From: Sphingomonas sp. 1F27F7B
GTDB taxonomy: Bacteria; Pseudomonadota; Alphaproteobacteria; Sphingomonadales; Sphingomonadaceae
DNA length: 64,000 nucleotides
Direction of reading: 5' to 3'
NCBI RefSeq assembly: GCF_005503355.1
Contig: NZ_SCMK01000012.1
Coordinates: 1 to 64,000 of the forward strand
Positions within the stretch are counted from its first letter, which is position 1; the number at the start of each line of letters is the position of its first letter. Below, piece after piece: positions 43,734 through 51,937 of this stretch. The position numbers and the translations under genes were made by a program. The notes beneath the pieces were generated by a model, which saw nothing but the letters and a program-made list of their open reading frames with translations, was not told where the DNA came from and did not search any database.

Positions 43734-43739
43734 TGGCGC

Positions 43740-43767
43740 CTCCCCCTCCTCTGCAAGGGAGGGGGAG
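43740..43767 (+). terminator. Hairpin after the NmrA-like gene
   Basis: CTCCCCCTCC and GGAGGGGGAG form a perfect 10-bp stem around an 8-base loop, six bases after the stop codon. No U-run follows. The remaining gap up to the helicase (43768-44041) holds a nested palindrome and no convincing gene. Confidence 0.5.
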
Positions 43768-43883
43768 CCCATCCTGGCAATGTCGGAGACCATCCGATCT
43801 ATCCTGCCGGATGCGGCAGGAACCCGACTCCGGCCTCCCTATGCGCGTCCCGCACAGGTACAGGCGAGTCAACGGAGTCGATG

Positions 43884-43919
43884 TTTTCGTTGTAAGGAAT
43901 TTACAAGCCGCAACGAAAA
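43884..43919. promoter_or_regulatory. Nested palindrome upstream of the DEAD-box gene
   Basis: TTTTCGTTG (43884-43892) pairs perfectly with CAACGAAAA (43911-43919), and inside it TTGTAA (43890-43895) pairs with TTACAA (43901-43906). The two pairings are mutually exclusive at their junction. The sequence is AT-rich in a GC-rich region, 120 bp before the helicase. It may be an operator or a temperature- or protein-sensitive RNA fold. Confidence 0.45.
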
Positions 43920-44041
43920 CCCACGGAAATCCGTCATTTAGTTGCTCAACCATTCGGCCGAACGACACAAAGCGACGCCGGGGGCCATCGGCCTTCTTTT
44001 CCCTTGCGATGCGGGCTCGGCGAGCCCATGTGCGAGGCCTC

Positions 44042-45727
44042 ATGTCATTTGCCGATCTTCCCGCGCTTCTCGCCGAAGCGCTCGCAGCGCGTGGTTATGC
44101 CGCGCCCACGGCCGTCCAGGCTGCCGTCATCGCTCCCGAGGCCATGGGCCGCGACCTCATCGTCTCCGCCCAGACCGGGTCGGGCAAGACCGTCGCCTTC
44201 GGCCTCGCCATGCACCCAGAGCTGCTCGGCGAGGATGGCCGCATCGAGCCGACCCGCGAGCCGCATGCGCTGATCATCGCTCCCACCCGCGAGCTCGCGC
44301 TCCAGGTCAGCCGCGAGCTGATCTGGCTCTACGGCCCCACCGGCGCGCGCATCGCCACCTGCGTGGGCGGGATGGACGCTTCCAAGGAGCGCCGCCAGCT
44401 GGGCTATGGCGCGCACATCGTCGTCGGCACGCCCGGGCGGCTGCGCGATCACTTGGAACGCGGCGCGCTCGATCTCTCGGCGCTGCGCGCGGTGGTGCTC
44501 GATGAAGCCGACGAAATGCTCGACATGGGCTTTCGCGACGATCTCGAGGCGATACTGGACGGCACGCCCGAGACCCGTCGTACCCTGCTCTTCTCCGCGA
44601 CCATGCCCAAGCCGATCGTGGCGCTCGCCAGGCGCTATCAGAAGGATGCGCTGCGCATCTCGACCGTGGGCGAGGACCGCGGGCATGGCGACATCAGCTA
44701 TCAGGCGATGACTGTCAGCCCCTCGGACATCGAGCATGCGGTGATCAACCTGCTGCGCTTCCACGAAGCGGAAACGGCAATCCTGTTCTGCGCGACGCGC
44801 GACAATGTCCGCCATCTGCACGCCAGCCTGGTCGAGCGCGGCTTCGCCGCGGTGGCGCTGTCGGGCGAGCATAGCCAGAACGAGCGCAACCACGCGCTCC
44901 AGGCGCTGCGCGACCAGCGCGCCCGCGTCTGCGTCGCCACCGACGTAGCGGCGCGCGGCATCGATCTGCCCACGCTCACCCTGGTGGTCCATGTCGAGCT
45001 GCCGCGCGATGCCGAGACGCTGCAGCACCGCTCGGGCCGCACCGGCCGCGCCGGCAAGAAGGGTACGGCGGTGCTCATTGTCCCCTATCCGCGCCGGCGC
45101 CGGGTGGAGATGATGCTGAAGGGCGCGCGCATCCCGGTCGAGTGGGTCGAGGTGCCGAGCGCCGAGGCGATCCGCGCGCAGGACCGCGAGCGGCTGATCG
45201 CCGCGCTGCTCGCGCCGGTGGAGGTCGACGAGGAGGATGCCGCCATCGCCGAGCGCCTGCTCGCCGAGCGCAGCCCGGCGGACATCGCCGCCGCGCTGGT
45301 CCGTGCCCATCGCGCCGCGCTGCCCGCACCCGAGGAGCTCAGCGAGCGCAGCCATTCGGACCGGCGCGACGAGCGCCAGGCCGGGCAGCACCGCCCGGGC
45401 TTCGACGACGTCGCCTGGTTCCGCATGGACATCGGGCGCCGCCAGAACGCCGATCCGCGCTGGATCCTGCCGCTGATCTGCCGCCGCGGCCACATCACCA
45501 AGGCCGAGGTCGGCGCGATCCGGATCGGGCCGAACGAGACTGCCTTCCAGATCCCCCGTGCGCTGGCGGCCAAGTTCCTCAGCGCCGCGACTCGCTCGGC
45601 CGAGGGCGACGAGGATGTCCGCATCGAGCCGTCGGAGGCCCCCGTCCAGGGCGCCCGGCCGCAGCGCAACGGCCCGAACCGCCCCTATCAGGCCAAACCG
45701 CACCGCAAGGGGCCGCCGCGCCGGTGA
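44042..45727 (+). CDS. DEAD-box RNA helicase with DbpA-type C-terminal domain
   Basis: The ATG at 44042 gives 561 aa. Helicase motifs in order: AQTGSGKTVAFG (I), APTRELALQV (Ia), GTPGRLRDHL, VVLDEADEMLDMGF (II), LLFSATMP (III), TAILFCATRDNVRHL (IV), RVCVATDVAARGIDLPTL (V) and HRSGRTGRAGKKG (VI). A C-terminal RNA-binding domain (FRMDIGRRQNADPRWILPLICRRGHITKAEVGAIRIGPNETAFQI) has the DbpA RRM-like pattern, followed by a basic tail. Such proteins remodel 23S rRNA or structured mRNA. The long leader with a palindrome suggests control of its own. It overlaps the next gene by four bases. Confidence 0.93.
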   Translation: MSFADLPALLAEALAARGYAAPTAVQAAVIAPEAMGRDLIVSAQTGSGKTVAFGLAMHPELLGEDGRIEPTREPHALIIAPTRELALQVSRELIWLYGPTGARIATCVGGMDASKERRQLGYGAHIVVGTPGRLRDHLERGALDLSALRAVVLDEADEMLDMGFRDDLEAILDGTPETRRTLLFSATMPKPIVALARRYQKDALRISTVGEDRGHGDISYQAMTVSPSDIEHAVINLLRFHEAETAILFCATRDNVRHLHASLVERGFAAVALSGEHSQNERNHALQALRDQRARVCVATDVAARGIDLPTLTLVVHVELPRDAETLQHRSGRTGRAGKKGTAVLIVPYPRRRRVEMMLKGARIPVEWVEVPSAEAIRAQDRERLIAALLAPVEVDEEDAAIAERLLAERSPADIAAALVRAHRAALPAPEELSERSHSDRRDERQAGQHRPGFDDVAWFRMDIGRRQNADPRWILPLICRRGHITKAEVGAIRIGPNETAFQIPRALAAKFLSAATRSAEGDEDVRIEPSEAPVQGARPQRNGPNRPYQAKPHRKGPPRR

Positions 45728-46179
45728 AGATCCTCGTCGATGCCGACGCCTGCCCGGTGAAGGACGAGGTCTACAAGGTCGCCTGGCGGCACGAGGTACC
45801 GGTGGTGATCGTGAGCAACAGCTGGTTGCGGGTGCCCCGGCATCCGCTGGTCAGCCGGCAGGTGGTGAGTGACGGCTTCGACGCCGCCGATGACTGGATC
45901 GCCGAGCAGGCGGATCCGTCGACGGTGGTCGTCACCGCCGACATCCTGCTCGCCGACCGCGCGCTCAAGGCAGGGTCGAAGGTATTGGCCCCGAACGGCA
46001 AGCCGTTCACGAGCAGTTCGATCGGCGCGGCGATCGCGACCCGGGCGATCATGGCCGATCTGCGTGCCGGCGGCGATCAGATCGGCGGGCCCAGACCCTT
46101 CTCGTCCGCCGATCGCTCGGTCTTTCTCCAGGCGCTCGACCGCGAGTTGGTGGCGTTGAAGCGGCTTACGCAATCTTAG
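45724..46179 (+). CDS. DUF188/YaiI-family protein
   Basis: A GTG overlapping the helicase stop (GTGA) starts 151 aa: KILVDADACPVKDEVYKVAWRHEVPVVIVSNSWLRVPRHP, VVTADILLADRALKAGSKVLAPNGKPFTSSSIG and FSSADRSVFLQALDRELVAL. This is the UPF0178/YaiI family, a PIN-like fold with conserved aspartates (VDADACP, TADILLADR) that suggests a nuclease, unproven. Coupling to a DEAD-box helicase hints at a role in RNA metabolism. Confidence 0.9.
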   Translation: MKILVDADACPVKDEVYKVAWRHEVPVVIVSNSWLRVPRHPLVSRQVVSDGFDAADDWIAEQADPSTVVVTADILLADRALKAGSKVLAPNGKPFTSSSIGAAIATRAIMADLRAGGDQIGGPRPFSSADRSVFLQALDRELVALKRLTQS

Positions 46180-46209
46180 GAGACGTGCGGGCATAAGTTC
46201 GGCATCGGG

Positions 46210-48693
46210 ATGAGGGACCTTGCCGGGGACATGCACAATCTACCGCTGATCGCGCCGCAACCGCCACGCCTGAGCGCCATGATCGAAGCGCTGCAAGCCA
46301 TCGAGGCGCGGGGCGTCTACAGCAATGGCGGTCCGGTCGTCCGCGAATTCGAAGCCCGCGCCGTCGCCGAGCTGTTCGGGGGAGAGGGCGCGGCGCTGGC
46401 GGTCAACAACGCCACCATCGGCCTGATCCTCGCGATCCGCCAGGCCGCCCGGGGCCGCAAGGGCAAATATGCCCTGCTCCCCAGCTTCACCTTCGCCGCC
46501 ACTGCCCATGCCGCGATCTGGGCCGGCCTCACACCCATCCTGCTCGACAGCGACCCCGACGACTGGGCAGCCAGCGCCGGCGCCGAAGAGGCCGCCCTTG
46601 CCCGCCATGCCGGCGAAGTCGCAGTCCTCCTCCCCTATGACACTTTCGGCACCTGCATCGACCTTGCCCGCTATGCCCGTCTCTCCGAGCAGCACGACAT
46701 CGGCGTGGTGGTCGACGCCGCCGCGTCGCTGGGCAGCCTCGATGCCGCAGGGCGCGGCTTCGGTACCGGCGCCCGCTTCGCCAGCGTCTTCTCGATGCAT
46801 GCGACCAAGACCTTCGCGACCGCCGAGGGCGGCCTGATCTACAGCGCCGACACCGAGCAGGTCGAAGCGCTGCGCCGCATGCATAATTTCGGCTTCGGCG
46901 CGCCGCGCTCGGCGACCGAGGCCGGCACCAACGCCAAGCTGCCCGAGATTCTCGGCCTGCTCGCCCTCGCCAAGCTCGACGAGATCGGCGTGATCGCCGA
47001 GCACCGCGCCGCGCTCGATCGCGCCTATCGCACCGGCCTGGGCGATGCCGTCACCTTCCAGGCGACGACGGCCCGGCGCCAGGTCGCGCAATTCATGCCG
47101 ATGCTGCTCCCTCCGGGCAGCGATCGGGCAGCAGTGACGGCGGAACTCGCCGCACAGGGCATCGGCACGGGCCATTATTTCGCGCCCCACCTCGCCCAGC
47201 AGCCCTATTTCCAGCGCGAATGCCTCCTCGCCCCGACGCCCATAGCCGACGATCTCGCGGCCCGGATCCTCTCGCTCCCCATCATCGACACGATGACCGA
47301 GGCCAACGTCGCCACCATCTCCGAAGCGCTCCACGCCGCGCTCCGCAAGCCGCGCATCGTCGTCCCCGCCCCGCAGCCCAGGGTCCTTTCCACCGTCCTG
47401 ATCGGCGGCGGACCGGCCGGCATCGCCTTCCTCCTCTCCGCCAGCAAGAAGGGCAAGCTGCGCGCGCTCGGCGCCGACCTCGCCTTGGTCGAGCGGGGAC
47501 CAAGCCTGGGCGCCGGCGAATTGCCCAGCTACGCCATCACCTCGGACAGCACGGCCGAGACTTTCCTCAGCGCGGTGAAGGACAATCCCGAACCGGGCAT
47601 CGCCGCGCTGATGGATCACCCCGCGGCACGCGAGATCGCCCGCTATGTCGGCAAGCTCGGCGTTCCGCTTCACCGCACCGGCCCCTTCCTCGAGGCGATG
47701 GGCCAGCGCGTCGGCGCAATCGTGACGGAGAGCGGCGGCAGCGTCCACACCGGCCATGAAGTGCTCGACAGCCGCCGTACCGCCGCCGGCCTGTGGCAGA
47801 CCCGCATCTGCGATCTCGCCACCGGTACCGAGCGCACGCTGCTCTCGCAGAACATCGTGCTGGCCACCGGTGGCTATCAATCGGCCAGCGACATCGCCGC
47901 CGCCACGGTCGCCGGAGCGCAGCTCGGCGCGCAGGCCGGCGAGCGGCTGATGCTGTGCGACGACATGCTGCGCACCGGCGGAATGGAGCGGCTGCGCGCC
48001 CGCATCGCCCATAGTCGCGCCCCGCGCATCGCGATCATCGGGGCCTCCACTTCGGCCATCGCCTCCGCCGTGCTCCTGCTCAAGTCCGACATCCCGTTCG
48101 GTGCCGAGAGCCTCAGCCTGCTCCACCGCGAGGCGCTGCGCCCCTGGTACCCCGATGCCGAAGCCGCCCATGCCGACGGCTTCACCGATTTCGGCCCCGA
48201 CGACATCTGCCCGCTCTCGGGCTTCGTCTATCGCCTTGCCGGCTTCCGGCTCGAAGCGCGCGAACTGGTGCTGCGCATGCTCCGCATCGGCGGCCGCACC
48301 CCCGATCCGCGCGTCCGGCTCCACCGGCTCGCCGGCCCGGATGCCGAGACCGCCCGTATCCTCGCCGAGGCCGATGTGATCGTCGCCGCGCTCGGCTATC
48401 GCCCGCACGCCCTGCCCTTGCTCGACGCGGCGGGCCAGCGCATCGCCCTTGCCGCCCATGCGCCGGGCCGCCCACGCCTTGCCGATCAGCTGTGCCGCGT
48501 CACCGATGCGGACAGCGCAGCGATCCCCGGCGCCTATGGCATCGGCCTTGCCGCCGGCTTCGTCCCCGAGGGCCGGCTGGGCGGCGAGAAGAGCTTCAAG
48601 GGCAAGGCCAACGGCCTGTGGCAATGGCAGAACGATGTCGGCCAGCTGATCGTCGACCAGTTGCTCGGCCAGGCCGTGAGCCTCGCCGCATGA
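46210..48693 (+). CDS. DegT-type aminotransferase fused to a two-fold flavoprotein
   Basis: An 827-aa fusion. Residues ~1-375 are a DegT/DnrJ/EryC1 sugar aminotransferase: PLIAPQPPR, the YSNGGPVVREFEARAVAELF opening, PSFTFAATAHAAIWAGLTPILLD, VVVDAAASLGS and Lys200 in SMHATKTFATAEGG, the PLP lysine. Residues ~390-827 are a flavin/NAD(P)H protein with LIGGGPAGIAFLL (399-404), NIVLATGGYQSASD and a second Rossmann fold IAIIGASTSAIASAVLL (611-616), reminiscent of N-hydroxylating monooxygenases. The start may instead be the ATG at 46231. It overlaps the glycosyltransferase gene. Together they could make and attach an unusual N-oxidised amino sugar; that product is inference. Confidence 0.85.
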   Translation: MRDLAGDMHNLPLIAPQPPRLSAMIEALQAIEARGVYSNGGPVVREFEARAVAELFGGEGAALAVNNATIGLILAIRQAARGRKGKYALLPSFTFAATAHAAIWAGLTPILLDSDPDDWAASAGAEEAALARHAGEVAVLLPYDTFGTCIDLARYARLSEQHDIGVVVDAAASLGSLDAAGRGFGTGARFASVFSMHATKTFATAEGGLIYSADTEQVEALRRMHNFGFGAPRSATEAGTNAKLPEILGLLALAKLDEIGVIAEHRAALDRAYRTGLGDAVTFQATTARRQVAQFMPMLLPPGSDRAAVTAELAAQGIGTGHYFAPHLAQQPYFQRECLLAPTPIADDLAARILSLPIIDTMTEANVATISEALHAALRKPRIVVPAPQPRVLSTVLIGGGPAGIAFLLSASKKGKLRALGADLALVERGPSLGAGELPSYAITSDSTAETFLSAVKDNPEPGIAALMDHPAAREIARYVGKLGVPLHRTGPFLEAMGQRVGAIVTESGGSVHTGHEVLDSRRTAAGLWQTRICDLATGTERTLLSQNIVLATGGYQSASDIAAATVAGAQLGAQAGERLMLCDDMLRTGGMERLRARIAHSRAPRIAIIGASTSAIASAVLLLKSDIPFGAESLSLLHREALRPWYPDAEAAHADGFTDFGPDDICPLSGFVYRLAGFRLEARELVLRMLRIGGRTPDPRVRLHRLAGPDAETARILAEADVIVAALGYRPHALPLLDAAGQRIALAAHAPGRPRLADQLCRVTDADSAAIPGAYGIGLAAGFVPEGRLGGEKSFKGKANGLWQWQNDVGQLIVDQLLGQAVSLAA

Positions 48694-49772
48694 GCCGTCC
48701 CGCCGCCCCAGGACCCGCTCCGGCCATCAGCGTCATCATGCCCGCCTATAATGGCGCGGACTGGATCGGTGCGACGATCGATTCCGTGCTCGCGCAGGAT
48801 TTCACCGACTGGGAGCTGGTGATCGTCGATGATTGCTCCACCGACGACACTCGCGCCCTGCTCGCCACTTTCGCCGATCCGCGGATCACCATCCTCCATG
48901 CCGAAGTCAATGGCGGTCCCGTCCTGGCCCGCAACCAGGCCTTTGCCGCGGCGCGCGGGCGCTACATTGCCGGGCTCGACCAGGATGATCTGTGCAAGCC
49001 CGGCCGCTTCGCGGCGCAGGTCGCGCATCTTGACGCCAATCCGGGCACCGTCCTCGTCGCCACCGCCGCCGAACTGCTCGAGGAGGGGCGCCTCACCTCC
49101 TGGCCCGGCGACCGCCCGCTCACGCCGGCGACCATCGACTGGCTGCTCCTCACCCAGAACCCGCTGGTCTGGTCCACCGTCATGTTCCGCGCCGACGCCG
49201 CGCGGCTGCTCGACCCGTTCGAGCGCGCCCAGGTCCGCTACGCCGAGGATTTCGACCTCTACCACCGGCTCGGCCGCTTCGGGCAGATCGCGCGGCTCGA
49301 CGAGGCTTTGCTTCTCTATCGCTGCCACCCCGGCGGCGCCTCGAAACGCTATGCCGAGATGATGGCGGCCAGCGCCGCGCGCGTCCTTGCCGGACGCTAT
49401 ACCGGCGTGTTCGAGGCCGGCGCGGTGCAGACCAATGCCGAGCTCGTGGTGCGCTATTTCATGGCGCGCGAGCCGGTGCCCGATCTCGGCACGCTGAGCC
49501 GGCTCTCGCGCATCCTCGCCACGCTCCACGCCGATCATGTCGCGCGCACCCCGCTCACGCCGCAGGAGCGGATCGAAGTGGATGGCGAGCATGCCCGCCT
49601 CTGGTGGCTGGTCGCCCGCCCCGCGCTCCGCCAGGGCGCGGTGACGCTGCGCGAGGCGATGGGCGTATTGCCCGAAAGCGTGAGCCTGCCCGCCAACGAT
49701 CCGGACCGGCTGATCTCGCCGCTGATCGGCCGGGTGCGAGCGATCGGGCGCGGGCTCGGCGTGGCGCTGTAG
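48690..49772 (+). CDS. Family-2 glycosyltransferase
   Basis: The ATG overlaps the preceding stop (ATGA); 360 aa. The GT-A fold is clear: ISVIMPAYNGADWIGATIDSVLAQDFTDWELVIVDDCSTDD, ARNQAFAAARGRYIAGLDQDD (metal-binding DxD in LDQDD), and the acceptor-side stretch RYAEDFDLYHRLGRFGQIARLDEALLLYRCHPGGAS with the ED base. No membrane helix. It probably transfers the sugar made with the help of the coupled fusion protein. Acceptor unknown. Confidence 0.9.
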   Translation: MSRPAAPGPAPAISVIMPAYNGADWIGATIDSVLAQDFTDWELVIVDDCSTDDTRALLATFADPRITILHAEVNGGPVLARNQAFAAARGRYIAGLDQDDLCKPGRFAAQVAHLDANPGTVLVATAAELLEEGRLTSWPGDRPLTPATIDWLLLTQNPLVWSTVMFRADAARLLDPFERAQVRYAEDFDLYHRLGRFGQIARLDEALLLYRCHPGGASKRYAEMMAASAARVLAGRYTGVFEAGAVQTNAELVVRYFMAREPVPDLGTLSRLSRILATLHADHVARTPLTPQERIEVDGEHARLWWLVARPALRQGAVTLREAMGVLPESVSLPANDPDRLISPLIGRVRAIGRGLGVAL

Positions 49773-49940
49773 GGCGGCTCCCAAGCGCGGAAGTTCAGGG
49801 CATTTGGACAGGCGGCATCGCCAGCGGATCAAGCCGGCGGGTCGAGGCGGGAAATCCATGCCCTCGGGGAAACGCCCTGCTCCGGCGGCTCGATACGAAA
49901 CGGTTCGGCCCGCGCTTCGGCGCAAGCGCTAGTCGCTTGC

Positions 49941-50201
49941 TCACCGCCTGCGAAGCAGCAACATCCAGAAGACGAGCAGGCCCAAGGCGCCTCCCGTGAT
50001 GGAGGCCAGCCCCAGCGCAAGGTCGCGATCCCATTTTCCCGTATAGGAATAGCGTGAAAGCACCCAGCCCAGCGCGACGCAAAAGCCGCCAAAACGCGCG
50101 GGCAACGCGTTATTCAGCAGGGATATCAGACCGCTGGACAGCCCCGCGACAAAGAGAGTGCCGAGTGCGGCCAGGCCCAGCTGCAATAGAAATTCCGGCA
50201 T
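49941..50201 (-). CDS. Small membrane protein (86 aa)
   Basis: MPEFLLQLGLAALGTLFVAGLSSGLISLL is followed by a loop and a second hydrophobic segment (GLASITGGALGLLVFWMLLL), ending in RRR, so two to three membrane helices with a cytoplasmic basic end. GAGGAAGCCG precedes the ATG. No family recognised. It reads in the same direction as the ClpP-like and double-glycine genes and starts 12 bases after the former's stop, so it is probably the last gene of that operon. Confidence 0.65.
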   Translation of the reverse strand: MPEFLLQLGLAALGTLFVAGLSSGLISLLNNALPARFGGFCVALGWVLSRYSYTGKWDRDLALGLASITGGALGLLVFWMLLLRRR

Positions 50202-50213
50202 CGGCTTCCTCGC

Positions 50214-50966
50214 TCAATGTTGGATGGAACAGGCTGGAACGGCTCTGTGCACCTTGTCGACCAGGCCGAATGTGAACGGGACATCGGCTTGCAGCCAGGG
50301 GCGAATATAGGATCTCGCCTCGACCACGGTCCTCGGCCAATCCGGTGGCGGATCTATCCCCAGGCCGCGCAGGGTGGGTGCATCGGGCAGCATGAGGGCG
50401 GTGGCGAACTTCACCCGCCCCGGGCTTTCGATATTGCCGATGCTCCCAAGGTCCAGGCAGATCGGGCCCAGCGACCAGAATGTCTTCTCCAGGAAGGAGA
50501 GCTTGTTCGAACCAAGGAACAGACGCTTAGTCAATCCACTGACATTACCGGTCTTTTCCGCTAGTCCCCCATATATGGGATCGCGCTCTCGAAACCGGGT
50601 CGCCATCTGGTGCAGGGCATAGGAGCTCATATGGAAGCCCACGATGCTTCCCGGACTGACCTGAACGGACTTGGCCGACAGCAATATATACTGCGCGCAA
50701 GCCGACAGGCAGGCACCGTTGACGATCACGCGAAGCTGGCGCGACTTGACGACGGCCGCCACGGCAATGGCCGCCTCCTCATTTCCGCCGAAGCTTCTGA
50801 TCTTCAATGCGCCGACCTGCGGCTGGCTCAGCAATGGCAGAAGCCGCTTGGCCCCCGCCTTCGTAATCGGGCCATCATATCGGACAATTGTTTCCGGGTT
50901 GAGAGACTGGCCGGCCAGGCTGCCGGCCAGTCCCCCGAAGAGCGACAAGGCGACGAGGAGTTCCAT
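50214..50966 (-). CDS. Secreted ClpP/crotonase-fold protein
   Basis: From ATG 50966 the product is 250 aa: signal peptide MELLVALSLFGGLAGSLAGQ, then a ClpP-like pattern KIRSFGGNEEAAIAVAAVVKSRQLRVIVNGACLSACAQYILLSAKSVQVSPGSIVGFH. The SFGG (58-61) corresponds to the oxyanion strand and the GACLSAC (84-90) to the nucleophile turn, with Ser88 as possible nucleophile and Cys86/Cys90 as possible disulfide. Proteins of this COG3904-like type are periplasmic and uncharacterised. It lies downstream of a double-glycine-leader gene and might process or protect against that product. Confidence 0.7.
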   Translation of the reverse strand: MELLVALSLFGGLAGSLAGQSLNPETIVRYDGPITKAGAKRLLPLLSQPQVGALKIRSFGGNEEAAIAVAAVVKSRQLRVIVNGACLSACAQYILLSAKSVQVSPGSIVGFHMSSYALHQMATRFRERDPIYGGLAEKTGNVSGLTKRLFLGSNKLSFLEKTFWSLGPICLDLGSIGNIESPGRVKFATALMLPDAPTLRGLGIDPPPDWPRTVVEARSYIRPWLQADVPFTFGLVDKVHRAVPACSIQH

Positions 50967-50992
50967 ACTCGAATGCGCGATTCTATCGACCG

Positions 50993-51478
50993 CTACTTGT
51001 GATATCTCGACATCGGATCGGAGTCGGTAGCGTAGATGCCGATTCCCCCGCCCAGCGCCGGGATCTTGACGCGACCATCGGGATCGATCTCGAGATGAGT
51101 CGGAACCGATGGCGTGTCGATACCGATGACAACATGATCCTGCCCGACGGCCGCCGCAGCTTCTCCGGCATTGTCTGCTGTGCCGATCTGCCCATAGATG
51201 CCGATGCCGCCATTCCATGAAATGCCCATGCCCTGGTCGGTGCCGTAAAGGCCGAACCCGATACCTAGCGAGAATCCAATTTCCCAATAGTTTGTGGGAT
51301 TGTCGCCGCCGCTGATAAGCGTCTCACCAAGCCAGTTGCCGGATTGGGAATCATAGCGCTCCTTCCATAGCTCGCCCGTCTTCTCGTCGTAATAATAGAC
51401 AATCTCCTCGCTACGCAATCCGCCACTCACGAGATCGATCTCTTCGCTGGTAAGCAGTCGAAAATTTTCCAATATCAT
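50993..51478 (-). CDS. Double-glycine-leader secreted protein (bacteriocin-like)
   Basis: GGGGAGATTTTT precedes the ATG. The 161-aa product begins MILENFRLLTSEEIDLVSGG, a textbook double-glycine leader (LTxEEIxxVSGG) normally cut by a peptidase-containing ABC exporter after Gly20. The mature part is acidic, glycine-rich and has alternating hydrophobic and aromatic residues (FSLGIGFGLYGTDQGMGISWNGGIGIYGQIG and ALGGGIGIYATDSDP) with no cysteine. It could be a bacteriocin or another exported protein. Codon use and base composition are less GC-rich than neighbours, suggesting transfer. No exporter is in view. Confidence 0.7.
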   Translation of the reverse strand: MILENFRLLTSEEIDLVSGGLRSEEIVYYYDEKTGELWKERYDSQSGNWLGETLISGGDNPTNYWEIGFSLGIGFGLYGTDQGMGISWNGGIGIYGQIGTADNAGEAAAAVGQDHVVIGIDTPSVPTHLEIDPDGRVKIPALGGGIGIYATDSDPMSRYHK

Positions 51479-51937
51479 AAAAATCTCCCCAGAATTAAAT
51501 CAATACATCGCGATGTTCGGGAACATTATATTGATAGGTGAGGAGTTTCATTTTAGATTCATCGTCAATTATCACTCGTGCCTACAATATAAGTTCAGAA
51601 TTTACTTGTCATATGTAACTCTGCATTATTTTATTTTCATTACAGAAAATTCATTTTGCATCACAACTACACCCGAAATGGATTCATCCGTGCGGTGGAT
51701 CGCTCGGGCACGGTGGGACCGATGCCAATCTCCGGGCCAGGCTTCGGCCCGGGTGGGCGGAGCGAAATCGCGCCGCCGCCGTTGCCGGCAAATATTAAAT
51801 CTTCGCAACATTCGCGCCGGTTCAAGACACATGCACGAGAATCTGCGTGCATAGGAATGTTTCCATCTATAATGCGATCCGCTTAAATGCTGGAAATCGA
51901 ATAGAAACCTCGGAAACAAAGAACTCGGGAGTGTGGT
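51479..51937. other. AT-rich gap with a palindrome
   Basis: This gap between divergent genes is the most AT-rich stretch of the window, especially 51479-51670. It holds the promoter region of the double-glycine gene. A 61-codon leftward frame (51667-51852) contains GNGGG but lacks a convincing ribosome-binding site and is not called. No other gene is seen. Confidence 0.5.
51513..51530 (-). promoter_or_regulatory. -10 box overlapped by a palindrome before the double-glycine gene
   Basis: On the minus strand TATAAT (51530-51525) runs into ATGTTC-CC-GAACAT (51526-51513), a perfect 6+6 palindrome at the expected start site, about 35-50 bases before the ATG. No good -35 box is found 17 bp upstream. 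This layout suits a regulated promoter. Confidence 0.5.

Noticed and set aside
46240..48624. A leftward frame of nearly 800 codons opposite the aminotransferase fusion
   Set aside because: No motif, biased composition, and the rightward frame has intact PLP and nucleotide-binding motifs.
51513..51854. A 113-codon rightward frame in the AT-rich gap
   Set aside because: No ribosome-binding site, a product that changes composition midway from aromatic-rich to arginine-rich, and overlap with the promoter of the leftward gene.
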